Below are positions 1 through 11,035 of a stretch of DNA of 64,000 bases, in pieces; positions within the stretch are counted from its first letter, which is position 1; every line of letters begins with the position of its first letter. This DNA is from Antedon mediterranea. Taxonomy: Eukaryota; Echinodermata; Crinoidea; Comatulida; Antedonidae. The notes beneath the pieces are model-generated. The model saw nothing but the letters and a program-made list of their open reading frames with translations, was not told where the DNA came from and ran no database searches. The position numbers and the translations under genes are program-made. The stretch lies in the NCBI RefSeq assembly GCF_964355755.1, contig NC_092675.1:29164912-29228911 (forward strand), in the 5' to 3' direction.

Positions 1-36
1 CCATTTGTGGGCGTTTTCACATTGTGTGTTAAGTTC

Positions 37-1197
37 AACAAGGGTCTAGTGGCAGCGGGCCCGGCCGCGATTTTTTTTTTCGTACATAATTTGGGGACCC
101 CTCATGAAACGTCACAAAATAAACATGAATAATTCATTCCGTGTGCACCCAAGCGTATAGCAACAAGAAGTGATTACACAAGTGCGGTACGATTCTAGGC
201 CTATCTCCGCTGTGGTTGCGGCGTGCGATTTCATAAAAGAATAACGGCGTTTTGTGTGGATTGTCGAAATAATCAGCCTTTAGTTTATGTTGTTTTTAAT
301 ATAATTTATTACTAAAGAATTACGTGTTAAAATGATAGTTTCTATTAATACTACATCAATCAATCAATCAAAGTAACATTTATTTCTCTTGTCTTTCATA
401 GAAAATAAAAATTAACAGTAAAAATTATTAAAATAAGAGGGGCAACATTCCTAAAAAGCAAAGCTTGTATAAGGCAGCCCTTAGAAAATGAAAAAAAAAA
501 ACAGGACAACACGGGAACCGGAAACAGGACAAAAACAGTAATGAAGACTTTTAGATTCAGGGTACCGAAAAGACTAAATATCAAAACTACATGTATTAGG
601 CCTAATGTTAGTCTCTAAACCCATGTCTATTCTAGTAGTAGCTGTGTGTGTGTTAGGTATGACACAGTCCGAGTAATACTAATAAGTCAGCAAAATTAAA
701 CAATAAACATTACACAAAAATACATTTTTTATTCTCGTGGGTCAAATCTTCCCATCTCTTGTGTTCATATACGCGCATTTTTAAAGTTCCTTTGAGTACA
801 TATTGTTTGATAATAAAATAGCAGAATTTTAAAAATTACAGTACACAAACTATACACATTCTTTATTCTTGTGGGTAAAGCTTTCTTTGGGCTATGTCCA
901 ATTACTACTTAGTTGAATGTGTCTTGCCTAGCTGTCGATTAGCCTCGACACATTATGCATAGTGCCAGTGGTGTGTGTGAAGAAGAGGGCGCGAAGGCAA
1001 TCACGTGAATTGACCTCCTAGGCCTACTGTAGAAAGAATCGTATCGCTCAGTGTAATCACTTTTTGTTGCTATAGGCTACGCTTGGGTGCAAATTTAACT
1101 GATGAATTATTCATGTTTATTTTGTGACGTTTCATGAGGGGTCCCCAACTTATGTACGAAAAAAAAATCGCGGCCCGGCCGTGGCCCCGTTGTTGCT
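37..1197. mobile_element. Non-autonomous foldback DNA transposon with long terminal inverted repeats
   Basis: The first and last roughly 170 bases are inverted copies of each other. The left arm (about 37-212) reads GGCCGCGA, a T run, CGTACATAA, then GGGGACCCCTCATGAAACG. The right arm (about 1020-1197) gives the same order when reverse-complemented. Both arms share GCACCCAAGCG, a TATAGCAACA block and GTGATTACAC. The outer ends are GC-rich (GGCCGCG) and the inner 800 bases are AT-rich with no transposase-like reading frame. This fits a foldback or MITE-like element mobilised in trans. Target-site duplications are not obvious, so the exact ends are uncertain by some ten bases. Confidence 0.8.
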
Positions 1198-1502
1198 CTT
1201 CAATATTATAAACTTTATTCATTTACGGGACTGATGTACAGTACAACTCGTTCAATCAACATTGATTGTTTTTACACAAGTTTGTGATACTACAAAATAA
1301 TAAAACACCATAAAAATACGAAAAAGAAAGAACATTTGAAAAGAAAATTACAGTAGATCACAATATTACCTGGATGGGCCTCCTAGTGCTGTTATTCACA
1401 TAGTATTGTGTTATCTATGAACTATTTATGCGATATTCCACGTATGTAGTAAAGTTATTGATACAAAACATGTTTTGGATATTTTACATTTTGATGGCAT
1501 TG

Positions 1503-1960
1503 AATGACAAGATAACGTTCGTGACCTCATTGTTATGTAATCTACCCATTAATCATTTGTTAATGTTGTTGGCGCTCCATACCTTTTACAATCGTCTTGG
1601 CCTCATTGTTATGTAATGTACCCATTAATCATTTGTTAATGTTGGCGCTTCATACCTATTTACAATCGTCTTGGCCTCATTGTTATGTAATGTACCCATT
1701 AATCATTTGTTAATGTTGTTGGCGCTCCATACCTTTTACAATCGTCTTGGCCTCATTGTTATGTAATGTACCCATTAATCATTTGTTAATGTTGTTGGCG
1801 CTCCATACCTTTTACAATCGTCTTGGCCTCATTGTTATGTAATGTACCCATTAATCATTTGTTAATGTTGGCGCTTCATACCTATTTACAATCGTCTTGG
1901 CCTCATTGTTATGTAATGTACCCATTAATACTTCATTAATGTTAGCGCTTCATAACTGAA
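1503..1960. repeat. 75-bp minisatellite, about six copies
   Basis: A unit of 74-75 bases recurs about six times. It contains CCCATTAATCATTTGTTAAT, GTTGGCGCTCCATACC and CGTCTTGGCCTCATTGTTA. Copies differ by a few bases, for instance GTTGTTGGCG against GTTGGCG. A decayed extra copy lies near 2200-2245, beyond a (GATT)n run at about 2127-2162. No coding role is apparent. Confidence 0.9.
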
Positions 1961-2123
1961 GGCCTGGCCAAGGTTCACGCTAATGTTTAGCTGGTTGGTA
2001 TTTATGAATGAAGTACGACGTACCCATTGAGTCACTTTAAGTCACTACTCAAAACTCACCTTTTCTGATTTTTTCTACAGCGCCATGAGCAATGAATGTT
2101 GGAATGGCGCTATATAAATCGAA

Positions 2124-2126
<3 letters not shown>

Positions 2127-2162
<36 letters not shown>
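2127..2162. repeat. (GATT)n microsatellite
   Basis: Perfect tetranucleotide run of about nine units (GATTGATTGATT), sitting between the minisatellite and its stray copy. Confidence 0.9.
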
Positions 2163-2166
<4 letters not shown>

Positions 2167-2250
2167 AAATTAATGTTGTATTGACCTATAATACAAGTTG
2201 ATGATGTTGGCGCTCCATACCTTTTTTACAATAGTCTTGACCAAGTTGGA

Positions 2251-4900
2251 TTACAGCGAATGGCATTGAATGAAGGACGAGATAGGCTGTTGTCCTCCTG
2301 GCTGGTTACGTAATTTTAGACCTCGTAGGTATTCGCGATCTATTGGGGAAAGTCTCAAGAATTGCTGCATGGTCAAATGGTCAAACATTCTTCGCGGCAG
2401 ATGAACTTCCAAGGTCTTATAAATAACAAAATACAAATAATTAAATTATGTACAAAACAATAATGAGCACCTTTGTTTCTTTCAGTACAGTTTTGCATAA
2501 AGTAATCACGCTTTTGTTTAAATTAATAACATATTACCATAACATAGTTAAAAACTAACTTTTTTGTAGTTAAAAATTATTATTGGTTTTTTTTTTGTGA
2601 CCGCTGCTGATCTTTCGTCCTTTATTTTAGTTCTGGTGAGCCATATCAGACATCAGCGAACAATCTTCGATGTTTAATGTTATTACACTATGCATTATAT
2701 AGAAACATTTGATATAAAATTCTAAAAATATCATGTCCTGCATAATGTGCTGGGCGACGACGCGTCCTTAATTATGTTGATAACGGCGTAAGATGTTATA
2801 TAGAGTCGTAAGCAGGTTATTAGCGTAATATAATGTAATGCTTGAAAGTAAAGTACAATAAAATGCTTTGTATTGTGAGCAGACACGTCATGAGCAATGG
2901 AAATTCATTTATAAATGGTTTGTGTGTCTAAAAAAGTCATTATATTTACAAGAAAGATTCACGGTCCTTAACTTCCTAATTTGGCAATTGTTCTGTAGGC
3001 CTATATCACTATTTACTGTTTATCATTATTGCTACGCAGTAGGCTACCTGCAGTGTCGTCTAAATTATACACTTATTTATTATGTAATAAGAATTAAAAC
3101 AGTAAAAAAAAATATGTATATATATATATGCCAACTGTATCTTTATTATTTAGAATCTGTAATATTAATTTCGTTAACTGATAATAATTTGTTTAAAGCC
3201 CATCAATATGCAATCAATAAAATAGAACAGCAGAAAATAAATTTAGAAAAAACTATAAAAAAAAGTTGGCAATAGGCTATATTATTATTATAAACAAAAG
3301 CATATAAACAAAAGCATGATCACATAATTAGTTTTAACAACAACTTTAATCACATTAAATGTTTTGTGTGAGAGGTAGAATTATAGACCTGATAATGAAA
3401 ACTTGTTTTGTTGTCTGCGCTTTTCCCTCCTTGGGATTACCCACTCACCCTAATTCATCCAGGGACAAACTGTATGAAGGCGGCCTTCAGTGTGTGAACG
3501 TGCGGCCTTATGGTCATTAAGCTTAGGCCTACAATCTCTACAGGCCTACCCCTATAATTTCCATTAGTACAGGTGTTTTTGTATTTTTTAAAGAAGGTCT
3601 GTGATACAACACGCCAATGTTAGATTTAAAATACCAAAAATAGAACAAATTATTTTATATAATAAATTGAACCGATTGAACGTGTATAAAACCTTGAATA
3701 AAAATTATCGTTTATTGTATTCGAACAGACTTATACAGAAACTGGGTGGGGCCTACAGTCTGAATGATGTATTGTATATTATTTGGGCCAATGGCCATAG
3801 GGCCTAATAAATGTCTGAATGATACATCTGTGCTCCCCGCGCGCTCCCCCCCCCCCCCCATTGATAAAAACTTATTTAAACAAATTGTGTAACAGGAATT
3901 CTGAAACATTAGACTTCGTTATTGGAATAAATTACTGTACAGAATGACCAGCGACCATTGGTGCATCCTAGTAGTAGGCCTACTACTAGTATACATTTTT
4001 TGCCTGTTTTATTAGGCAATGTTCAAATGTTGCGAATATTCTAGGTTTTGCATTGCAACTTTTTAACGGATTACAGAATAATATAAAGTTATGTAATCTC
4101 ATGGGGCTGAATCAATAAGCGTTGTCATCATGTAGGCCTACAGTAATCATGTTGTCGGCTCAATTCGCTGAAGCATGGTCAATCGGAGTAAGTCTGGGCA
4201 TGCGTACAAAGCTCCTCTTATTCTTATGCAACACTGTTATTGTGGTGAATGTAAAGGGCAGGAAACACAAACTTTTTCATGAAAAACAGTTGATTGTAGC
4301 CAATTAATACCCATACAGAATGTGATGTAATAGGCTTTGTGTTGTCCTCGTTTGCTAGTTGTTCAGTATTGTAATCATTAATAACAATGATGGCAGGGCA
4401 TGATACGAACTCTCTAATTATTTGTGTATAGGCTGCTTATTATGCAATATTCGCTGTACTCTACACAACAAAAACCAGAGAGGTATATTATACCTCTCCC
4501 TGACAATTCCAATTTCTAAACTAATTCCTATAATAAAAACTAGTTTTAAATCTAAATTTCTATTTTAAACTAATTTCTATAATAGCAATTAGTTTAGAAT
4601 TTGGATTTATACATTTTTTTTAATAACAAAGCAATCGAAATAATGATGATTTAAAAAGTTATCCTTTACAATTTCGTTCGAATTGTTTACTTGCTCAATC
4701 ATCAACATTTTATGGCCTACTATATTCTATTTTTTTTGTGGTATTTCTAGCAATCCTAGGACTTGAATTAAGTTTTAATTAAACACCAATTCCTAGTAAG
4801 ATGTAATTAATTAGTTCTTAAATTAAAAAAACCAAAAACATATAGTTATATAACACAAGAAATAAAGCAGTATTTCATATACAAGAAGAATACAAAAATG
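2251..4900. other. Gene-poor intergenic stretch
   Basis: AT-rich sequence with no gene that I recognise. A 61-codon minus-strand frame at 2251-2436 has a more protein-like composition than its surroundings but matches no family I know. Other open frames here are AT-rich and read through simple sequence. A poly-C run of about 13 bases lies near 3848-3860. Confidence 0.5.
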
Positions 4901-4904
4901 AAAT

Positions 4905-5280
4905 GCCAATGATGTGTTAAAACCATCATAATTCATAGTATTACAATGTAGTTATATAATTTTCATTTCTGTGTCTTATTTATATGTGTTGTTTGCTTTT
5001 GAATGTTTTGTTTGGGCGTCCCAGACACAAGCTTTGCTTTTTTGGTGACGCCACCATTTTTTGGAAATAAATGTTGATTTTGATTGAATTATTATACATT
5101 TTAAAGTTATAAGCTATAATTTAAAATTGAGTATGGCCTTTAAATTACACTTATGAAAATGAAAAGTTACAATGATGTGTTAAAACCATCATAGCATTAC
5201 AATGTAGTTATATAATTATTATACAATTTTAAAAGTTATAAGCTATAATTTAAAATTGATTATGGCCTTTAAATGACCCT
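4905..5280. repeat. Diverged duplicated block
   Basis: Two imperfect copies of the same order of motifs: ATGATGTGTTAAAACCATCA, ACAATGTAGTTATATAAT, AAAGTTATAAGCTATAATTT and TATGGCCTTTAAAT. The first copy is split by an insertion (about 5000-5095) that ends in an A-rich stretch and may be a LINE or SINE 3' tail. The second copy (about 5170-5275) is uninterrupted. The block lies just upstream of the NFIL3-like promoter. Confidence 0.65.
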
Positions 5281-5342
5281 TAAAGTGCGTGCTGTCCTTA
5301 AAAAAAAGTACTAGGTTACAAAGTTGATTCATAGAGATCATA

Positions 5343-5474
5343 GAACTAGGTCATCCCATTCATTAATAACCAATCAGCATTCCCATATTTATAAAAGCTG
5401 AAGGTACTACGTGACCTTGACTGGATTGTGACCGGATTGTAGTGTTGGCGCATGCGTAATGACGTATTACGTAA
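5343..5474 (+). promoter_or_regulatory. Putative promoter of the NFIL3-like gene: RORE-like, CCAAT, TATA, nuclear-receptor and D-box/CRE sites
   Basis: Seen in order: GAACTAGGTCA at 5343-5353 (10 of 11 positions of the RORE consensus WAWNTRGGTCA); CCAAT at 5370-5374; TATAAAA at 5390-5396; TGACCTTGA at 5412-5420, the reverse complement of the extended half-site TCAAGGTCA; TGACGT at 5460-5465; and the palindrome TTACGTAA at 5467-5474, the core E4BP4/PAR-bZIP (D-box) site. A GT donor-like AGAG|GTAGGT near 5638 could end a 5' non-coding exon joining the acceptor at 6455-6456. In vertebrates NFIL3 is regulated through ROREs, and its product binds TTAYGTAA. Transcript start and site use are inferred. 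Confidence 0.5.
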
Positions 5475-6508
5475 GGTACGATAGATATTGAGTCGCCTTG
5501 AATCTGGTGATATAATAAGGTAGTGTGTGCACGAATCAGGTTATTCTTAGATCATCACCAGTTAGGAAACTTACATCCAGGCAAGCTTTTTAGGAATATC
5601 TATACATAGATAGGCCTACGTTACCGTACTATAGATAGAGGTAGGTGGTTAAAGATCAGTACAGTGAAATAGGGTTGGTGAAATCTGTGTGCAAACTTTT
5701 CCTAAATAGGGCCGGGCTGAATTAAAAACGTGGAATGTGGGTGAACAGAGCATCCGTATTTTATATAATTTGTTAATATTTCTGACCTAATAGTCATACT
5801 GTTACACAATCCGTTGAGTAGAAAGGCAGGGCAATTTTTTTTTTCATTATGAACTGTTTGTAAATGCAATTTTACAATCGAAACAGAAATAGTTATTTGA
5901 TTTTGATTGATCAATGCATGGGTTATTCAATTCGATTGATTGATTTATAAGATTGATTAATTTATAAATTGTATTGATTTTTAAGGTTTATTAGGATTTA
6001 TAAGGGTGATTGAGATCTATATAATATTATTATTTACATCCCGTCTTTTCAATTTGGTTTTTCTTCTGCAAACCCATACAACATGCATTTCTATATTGTA
6101 TTTCGTTTGTAGGATTAATTACTATACTGTACTATCTTATAATTAAATTGTCCTATTATTAATAACACACTATGAAAATAAACAATACCAATTACGTCAT
6201 ATTATGTAACAGTGTTTATTCAATTTTTGTTTAAAAACCATTGGAAGTATATATATACACAAAGTCAAGTTTAGATTGTTGTATTCGCTTGATAGAAAGC
6301 GATGCGTATAAATAAAGAAAAAAAAAGCACTGAAGACAACGCTGATAACTCTCCGCCGTCTGACCGGTCCACAGCTCGCATATGACAACGGAAAACAACT
6401 GTTGTAGAAAATGTCCTAACTGTAAATTAACTGAAACATTTTGTTTTGTTCTTCCAGGTTTTAACAGAATCAAAACTTTCTGGGATTGATCTTTACAACT
6501 ATCATTCG

Positions 6509-8191
6509 ATGTTGAAGAAATCCATCGAGGAGCCTCAAGACTTAACCACCAGGTCGTCGTCAACGGAACGATCTCCAGATCGTCAAACCAGTTCATCATT
6601 CATTTCTAGTCCGGTGGCACAAACTTACTTCTCAGACAGCCTTAAACCGCCATTCAGTATGCCAATTAAACAAGAAACACTTGATAACAACTTTGATAAC
6701 GCATTTCGTCACATGCCCGCTCAGTTCAAATCAGTCAAAATGGAATCGATGGAAAGTAATGAGTTTAAAAATGCTGCAGCTCGCAAAGAAAGAGCGTTCA
6801 TGCCAGATAATAGGAAAGACGATTGCTACTGGATGAAGCGAAGAAAGAACAATGAGGCAGCGAAACGATCACGAGAAAAAAGACGAGCCATCGATAGCAT
6901 GTTGGAAAACACAGTGGTTGTACTAAACGAAGAAAATTCACGTTTAAAGCGGGAGTTGGAATTGTTTAAAGAGGGTAAAATAATGGAAATACCGAAACTC
7001 TCCAATACCGCTTCTCCCCCAGTTGCCCATATTCAAGTCAAAGAGACAATAAATGATCAGATTGGTCGAAATTATGATTTAATAAACCGAAACGCACATG
7101 GACTTATTTCTTTCGGCGGAATGCCTTCTATTTGTTCGGAACAATATATATCTCAAGTTGTTAATAGGAGTAAACAAGTTTACTATCCAGTTTCTTCGTT
7201 GAACGCAACGTCTCCATTTGAAACAAACGCTACCGGCGCATTCTTCCAAAATTGGCCGTGTGATTCAAAAGTAGGAATTATTTCAAAAGGACATTTCCAT
7301 TCTGACGAACCGGTAACAAAGAAACTAAAGGTAGACTGCACCGATTATGTTATATCTACAAAGACTGATCTAGTTCACAGTGATATTGATAATAACTCTG
7401 ATGATGCATCAAAAAGTGATGGTGACGTCAGTCAGCGTTCTTCGCCGCTTAGTCTTGGTCGCTTGTCTCCCACCCACAGTGCGTTCGCTAGTGGTATTGA
7501 CGCGAAACGATTACCGTATAAACTACGCGCTAAAGTCGGCGCTCTTTCTCCAACACAAATGAATACACCAGACTCTCCAAAACTTACATCAGATATAGAG
7601 AACAATAAGTCTCTGTCGAGAGATAATTTAGAGAGATTTAACGCCGACGACAATACCCAATCAGATCTTTGTAGCGTACGTCTTCAAATTGGCGGGATTT
7701 GTACTCCGCCTTCTAGCAATACAAGTGAAGATATACCAATTGTGGAAAATGCGCAAAAACTTCCCGCCATTACAGTTGAGAAAAGAAAGGACACTCATTC
7801 GATTGAAATTAAACAAGAACCTTTAGATTGGAATGATAACATTGAGTCTTCTGACGCCGAAGCAACTCGGTTAAGCCGCGATAGAATGCTGAAGGCCGCA
7901 CAAGCGTTAACGGAAATGGAAGCGTCGGAAGAAAAGACGACGGCGGAGCAAGATGATCAATCTACAAAGATGTTGTCATCTGATACGAAATACTGGGAGA
8001 AGCGACGCCGCAACAATCTTGCCGCGCGGAAATGTCGCGAATCTAAACGTCTTCTTCACGAATATCGATGTGCGCGCGCATCATACTTAGAACATGAAAA
8101 TAATCAACTTCATTCAGAAATCAGCATGCTAACTAAAGATGTAACCAATCTGAAAGAAATGTTAAAAGCCAAACAACTTAGAGTTGCATGA
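6509..8191 (+). CDS. NFIL3/E4BP4-like transcription factor with two bZIP domains
   Basis: Nuclear DNA-binding protein of the NFIL3/PAR bZIP group, 560 residues from the first ATG after a good 3' splice site (pyrimidine tract then CAG at 6454-6456). The frame is open back to that acceptor, so a coding 5' exon cannot be excluded. bZIP 1 (about residues 107-157) has YWMKRRKNNEAAKRSREKRR followed by Leu heptads ending in Phe. This is close to vertebrate NFIL3, whose coding region is likewise a single exon. A second bZIP (about residues 495-558, to the C-terminus) has YWEKRRRNNLAARKCRESKR and four Leu heptads, but Arg at the first zipper position and Cys in the basic region. Between them is a Ser/Asp-rich linker with likely SUMO sites (IKQE twice, VKME). 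The polyadenylation signal follows at 8592. Family membership is firm; the role of the second bZIP is unknown. Confidence 0.93.
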   Translation: MLKKSIEEPQDLTTRSSSTERSPDRQTSSSFISSPVAQTYFSDSLKPPFSMPIKQETLDNNFDNAFRHMPAQFKSVKMESMESNEFKNAAARKERAFMPDNRKDDCYWMKRRKNNEAAKRSREKRRAIDSMLENTVVVLNEENSRLKRELELFKEGKIMEIPKLSNTASPPVAHIQVKETINDQIGRNYDLINRNAHGLISFGGMPSICSEQYISQVVNRSKQVYYPVSSLNATSPFETNATGAFFQNWPCDSKVGIISKGHFHSDEPVTKKLKVDCTDYVISTKTDLVHSDIDNNSDDASKSDGDVSQRSSPLSLGRLSPTHSAFASGIDAKRLPYKLRAKVGALSPTQMNTPDSPKLTSDIENNKSLSRDNLERFNADDNTQSDLCSVRLQIGGICTPPSSNTSEDIPIVENAQKLPAITVEKRKDTHSIEIKQEPLDWNDNIESSDAEATRLSRDRMLKAAQALTEMEASEEKTTAEQDDQSTKMLSSDTKYWEKRRRNNLAARKCRESKRLLHEYRCARASYLEHENNQLHSEISMLTKDVTNLKEMLKAKQLRVA

Positions 8192-8591
8192 ATGACGGTC
8201 GAAAGGATCTTTAAAAAAATTATTTAAAAACACATTAATTATGGCTGCAAAATGTAAAAGGGCATGAGTTAAAAAACTTAACTCTAACCAGGGAAGAAGA
8301 GTGAAATTATTCACTATTCCTTGCTCTAACTGCTTGAACTCAACGATGTATTCATTACAACAAAACAATTACTACTATACACTAGTAGACAATGGCAGCA
8401 GAAGGACAGCATAACAGTGATAACACGTGATTTTAACAAACAGGGAAAAGTTCTATTTTCCCTGGTAATATTTGAACACTTGTAAAGTTTATACGAAGCG
8501 TATTTTCTGTTTATGTTTTACTGGAGGAGAAAGTGATTGTTTATAATTTATGTACTGTACTGTATATCGTATTTTAATCGTCTGCATTATC

Positions 8592-8597
8592 AATAAA
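8592..8597 (+). promoter_or_regulatory. Polyadenylation signal of the NFIL3-like gene
   Basis: AATAAA about 400 bases after the stop codon, the first canonical signal downstream of the gene. Confidence 0.6.
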
Positions 8598-8599
8598 GT

Positions 8600-9218
8600 A
8601 AAAATTAAACAATATTGTTTGGTACTAAATATGTCGTTGTCGTATAACTATAAATCATGGATAAAAACTGTAGATATTTTATATATAGGCCTACATATTT
8701 TATCCCTGTCGTAATACTCGTTTGTAACAGGACCTGGCCATAAAATTATTCTTCCTTCTAATTACATAACCTACCATATAGTGTATTATTACAGTATTAT
8801 ATTTGAAGGTGCCACCAAGATCTATTGGCGTTAGCACTGGTTATTTCGACCCGCTGGTTCAAACTTCATAAACCAAATTTTGTTTTGTAATACTAATACA
8901 CGGCATAATGTCCACCGCCGGCCTATGATAATGTGTGTCTCGAAACGAACCTTAGTTTATAGACTATAGTACTGTATAAAGAAAAACTTGTCACCGTTTT
9001 AATTTCTGTGCAATGTCAGGCGATTTTAGCATTTCATACTTTCATAAATTACAACGTTTTGGTGGCAGCAAACATTTTTAACGATCGTGTGAGAGGGTGG
9101 TAGACTACTAGACAGGTGGTGGTGTTTGTCAGAGTGTGTGTACCCGGTCCGGTGTGTCTAAAAACTAGGCCTGGACCTAAAACTAGAAGAAGTTAATAGC
9201 GTGAGGATTTACCCAAAT
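8600..9218. other. Intergenic spacer between the NFIL3-like gene and TRIR
   Basis: About 600 bases without coding potential. It must hold the TRIR promoter and 5' UTR. I see no TATA box that I would trust. Confidence 0.5.
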
Positions 9219-10652
9219 ATGAATAAGTTTACCAATGATGGAAGCTTTATGGAACAGTTTAGAAAAAGAATGGAATGTCAGAAAAGCAACAATAAAGGAG
9301 ATGAAACTGATAATGTAGGCCGTGTAAGCCGTTCGGACGGAGACGAGGAAGCTGCTGACAAGGAAAGTGACAGTGGAATTCGCCGCGGTGATGAGTATTC
9401 TGTGACAAAACCAGATAATGTAACTGGGCCTAGCCCTACCACATCAAGTCCATCTAATAAAACGGGTATTGTTGCTGATGCTACAAATAAATCTGACAAT
9501 AAAGTCAATTCTGTGGATGTCAATGATGGATCAGTTGCAGTAAAAAAGAAAAAAAGTGTATTATCATTTGTAAGAAAGATGTATAATTAATAAATACAGT
9601 AGGCCTAGGCCTAGTTTAAATTAATAAATACTAGCTAGGCCTCCTACTACTAGGAACATTTTTTATTTCAATATATTTATTATACATTATTTTTGTACAT
9701 AGTAAACAAGGTCAAGATAATAAATAACCTTGTTTTGATCTGATGGTAACTAGGTCTAACAGGAAGTCTGATTTATCATGAATGTCACCTAACATTTCTG
9801 TTTTGCGATCTTCATTTCTGAAATAGTGGACATATCCTGCCAAGCCCATCTAGCCTTGTTACTAAGGTTGACCGACAATTTATTTTTAATCGCATTATTA
9901 TCAAAAACTAGACACTTTTCCTACAAAATTATACAAAATAATTCTTTACTTCAACCTCCTAATTGGTGAACACTTGCAATAAATGGTTAGTGTCATTTAT
10001 TTCGCTAGGTTGGTAAGAGGCCGGGGTCGAAGTTGGCCCTCAAGACCGGTCAGGTGAAGAAGAAACGTCAGCAGGTAACGTTTATCCATACTGCCCTCTG
10101 AGGCTCAATTGTGGATCTGATTTTTATCAGTACTGTAGTGTCTGTACATCTTTTTACAGTGTAACATGCACTACTAATGATTTGCAGTAACAGTGCTTGC
10201 TTCAGAAAAAATAAACGTTTCATCAATACAGTACCATCAAAGCTTTTGGTTGCTAAGGTATTGGTTGCTAAGGTACTGGTTGCTAAGGTACTGTACGGTA
10301 AATGACATGACTTTACCATGGTCCACCGTTTTATATAAATTGCGCTTAAATATAAAATGTGACTCTCTGCTGAGGATTTGGGGTGGGTGGTGAATATTGA
10401 AAATTTCAGAGGCGAGCTCTGCCTCATGTTGGCTACGGCCCTGGTTGTTAATCACCTACTAAAACAACAATCGCTGAAAACGCCAAAAGGTAATGCTTAG
10501 TTGAATATCATTCACTGACAATTTAGAATTTATTCTCTTTGTAGGAGGAGAAGAGTGGCTCGTCAGATTCCTGGTCACAATATATGGCAGAAGTTAAAAA
10601 GTTCAGCAAAGGTCTTGATGATGATAATAAAAATAGACCACTAATCAAATGA
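9219..10652 (+). CDS. TRIR: Telomerase RNA component-interacting RNase (TRIR, C19orf43 homologue)
   Basis: Three coding exons: 9219-9569, 10009-10074 and 10545-10652 (174 residues). Phases are 0 and 0 and all introns are GT-AG. The N-terminus MNKFTNDGSFMEQFRKRME matches the conserved ANDGSFLELFKRKMEEE segment of the human protein. Exon 2 begins VGKRPGSKLALKTG (human VGKRRGGNKLALKTG). Exon 3 ends WSQYMAEVKKF and NRPLIK (human WAKYMAEVKKY, TRPLVK). The middle is acidic and Ser/Thr-rich and poorly conserved, as in the family. Human TRIR is reported to associate with telomerase RNA and to have exoribonuclease activity. Without splicing, the first exon would run to a false stop at 9590. Two AATAAA signals lie at 10725 and 10735. 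Confidence 0.93.
10243..10295. repeat. Short tandem repeat in TRIR intron 2
   Basis: Three tandem copies of TTGGTTGCTAAGGTACT (17 bases) with one or two changes. Confidence 0.8.
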
Positions 10653-10784
10653 AATCAACATTATTTTATTTACATTTATTTATTTTTATTAGTTATTAGT
10701 ATTTGTCACCCCAAAAACATGGAAAATAAAGAAAAATAAAATCAGACTTTGAATAGATTATTTTGTAGTTTTAATAAAGTTAAT

Positions 10785-11035
10785 CACTTCCGTAGAAAAA
10801 AAAGGGAACAAAATTAATGTTTTCACTTATAAAATGACCAAAAAAAATGGTTAAATTCAACGAAAAACCCATTGGCTTGTAGCCAATTTGACTATTTTTT
10901 GCTTTAAATTACAGTTTTTTAGGTAAAAAAATTTGTTTATCCAATTTTTGGTCAAAGTGGATAACAATTAGATGACATTAAGAATTATTTTTTCAGGGGG
11001 ACAATACATCTTTAAATGTGATTGTTAGTAGTGGG
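10785..11035 (+). repeat. Interspersed repeat, copy 1 (second copy near 51765-51985)
   Basis: Shares an ordered series of motifs with 51765-51985: AATGTTTTCACTT, TGGTTAAAT, AACCCA followed by AGCCAATTT, ACTATTTT, TTTTGGTCAAA, and a conserved end AAGAATTATTTTTTCAGGGG. The copies are in the same orientation about 41 kb apart. Family unknown; no open frame. Confidence 0.7.

Noticed and set aside
2868-3275. 135-codon plus-strand frame
   Set aside because: AT-rich, Tyr/Ile/Lys-heavy composition, no motif, no splice context, alternative start codon; likely chance.
3848-3860. Poly-C run (also near 48990-49005)
   Set aside because: Simple homopolymers without further context.
4122-4307. 61-codon plus-strand frame
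   Set aside because: No recognisable domain or supporting splice sites.
7432-7653. Antisense frame in the NFIL3-like exon
   Set aside because: Shadow of the coding strand.
9201-9218. GTG-initiated extension of TRIR
   Set aside because: Alternative start codon; the ATG at 9219 directly precedes the conserved segment.
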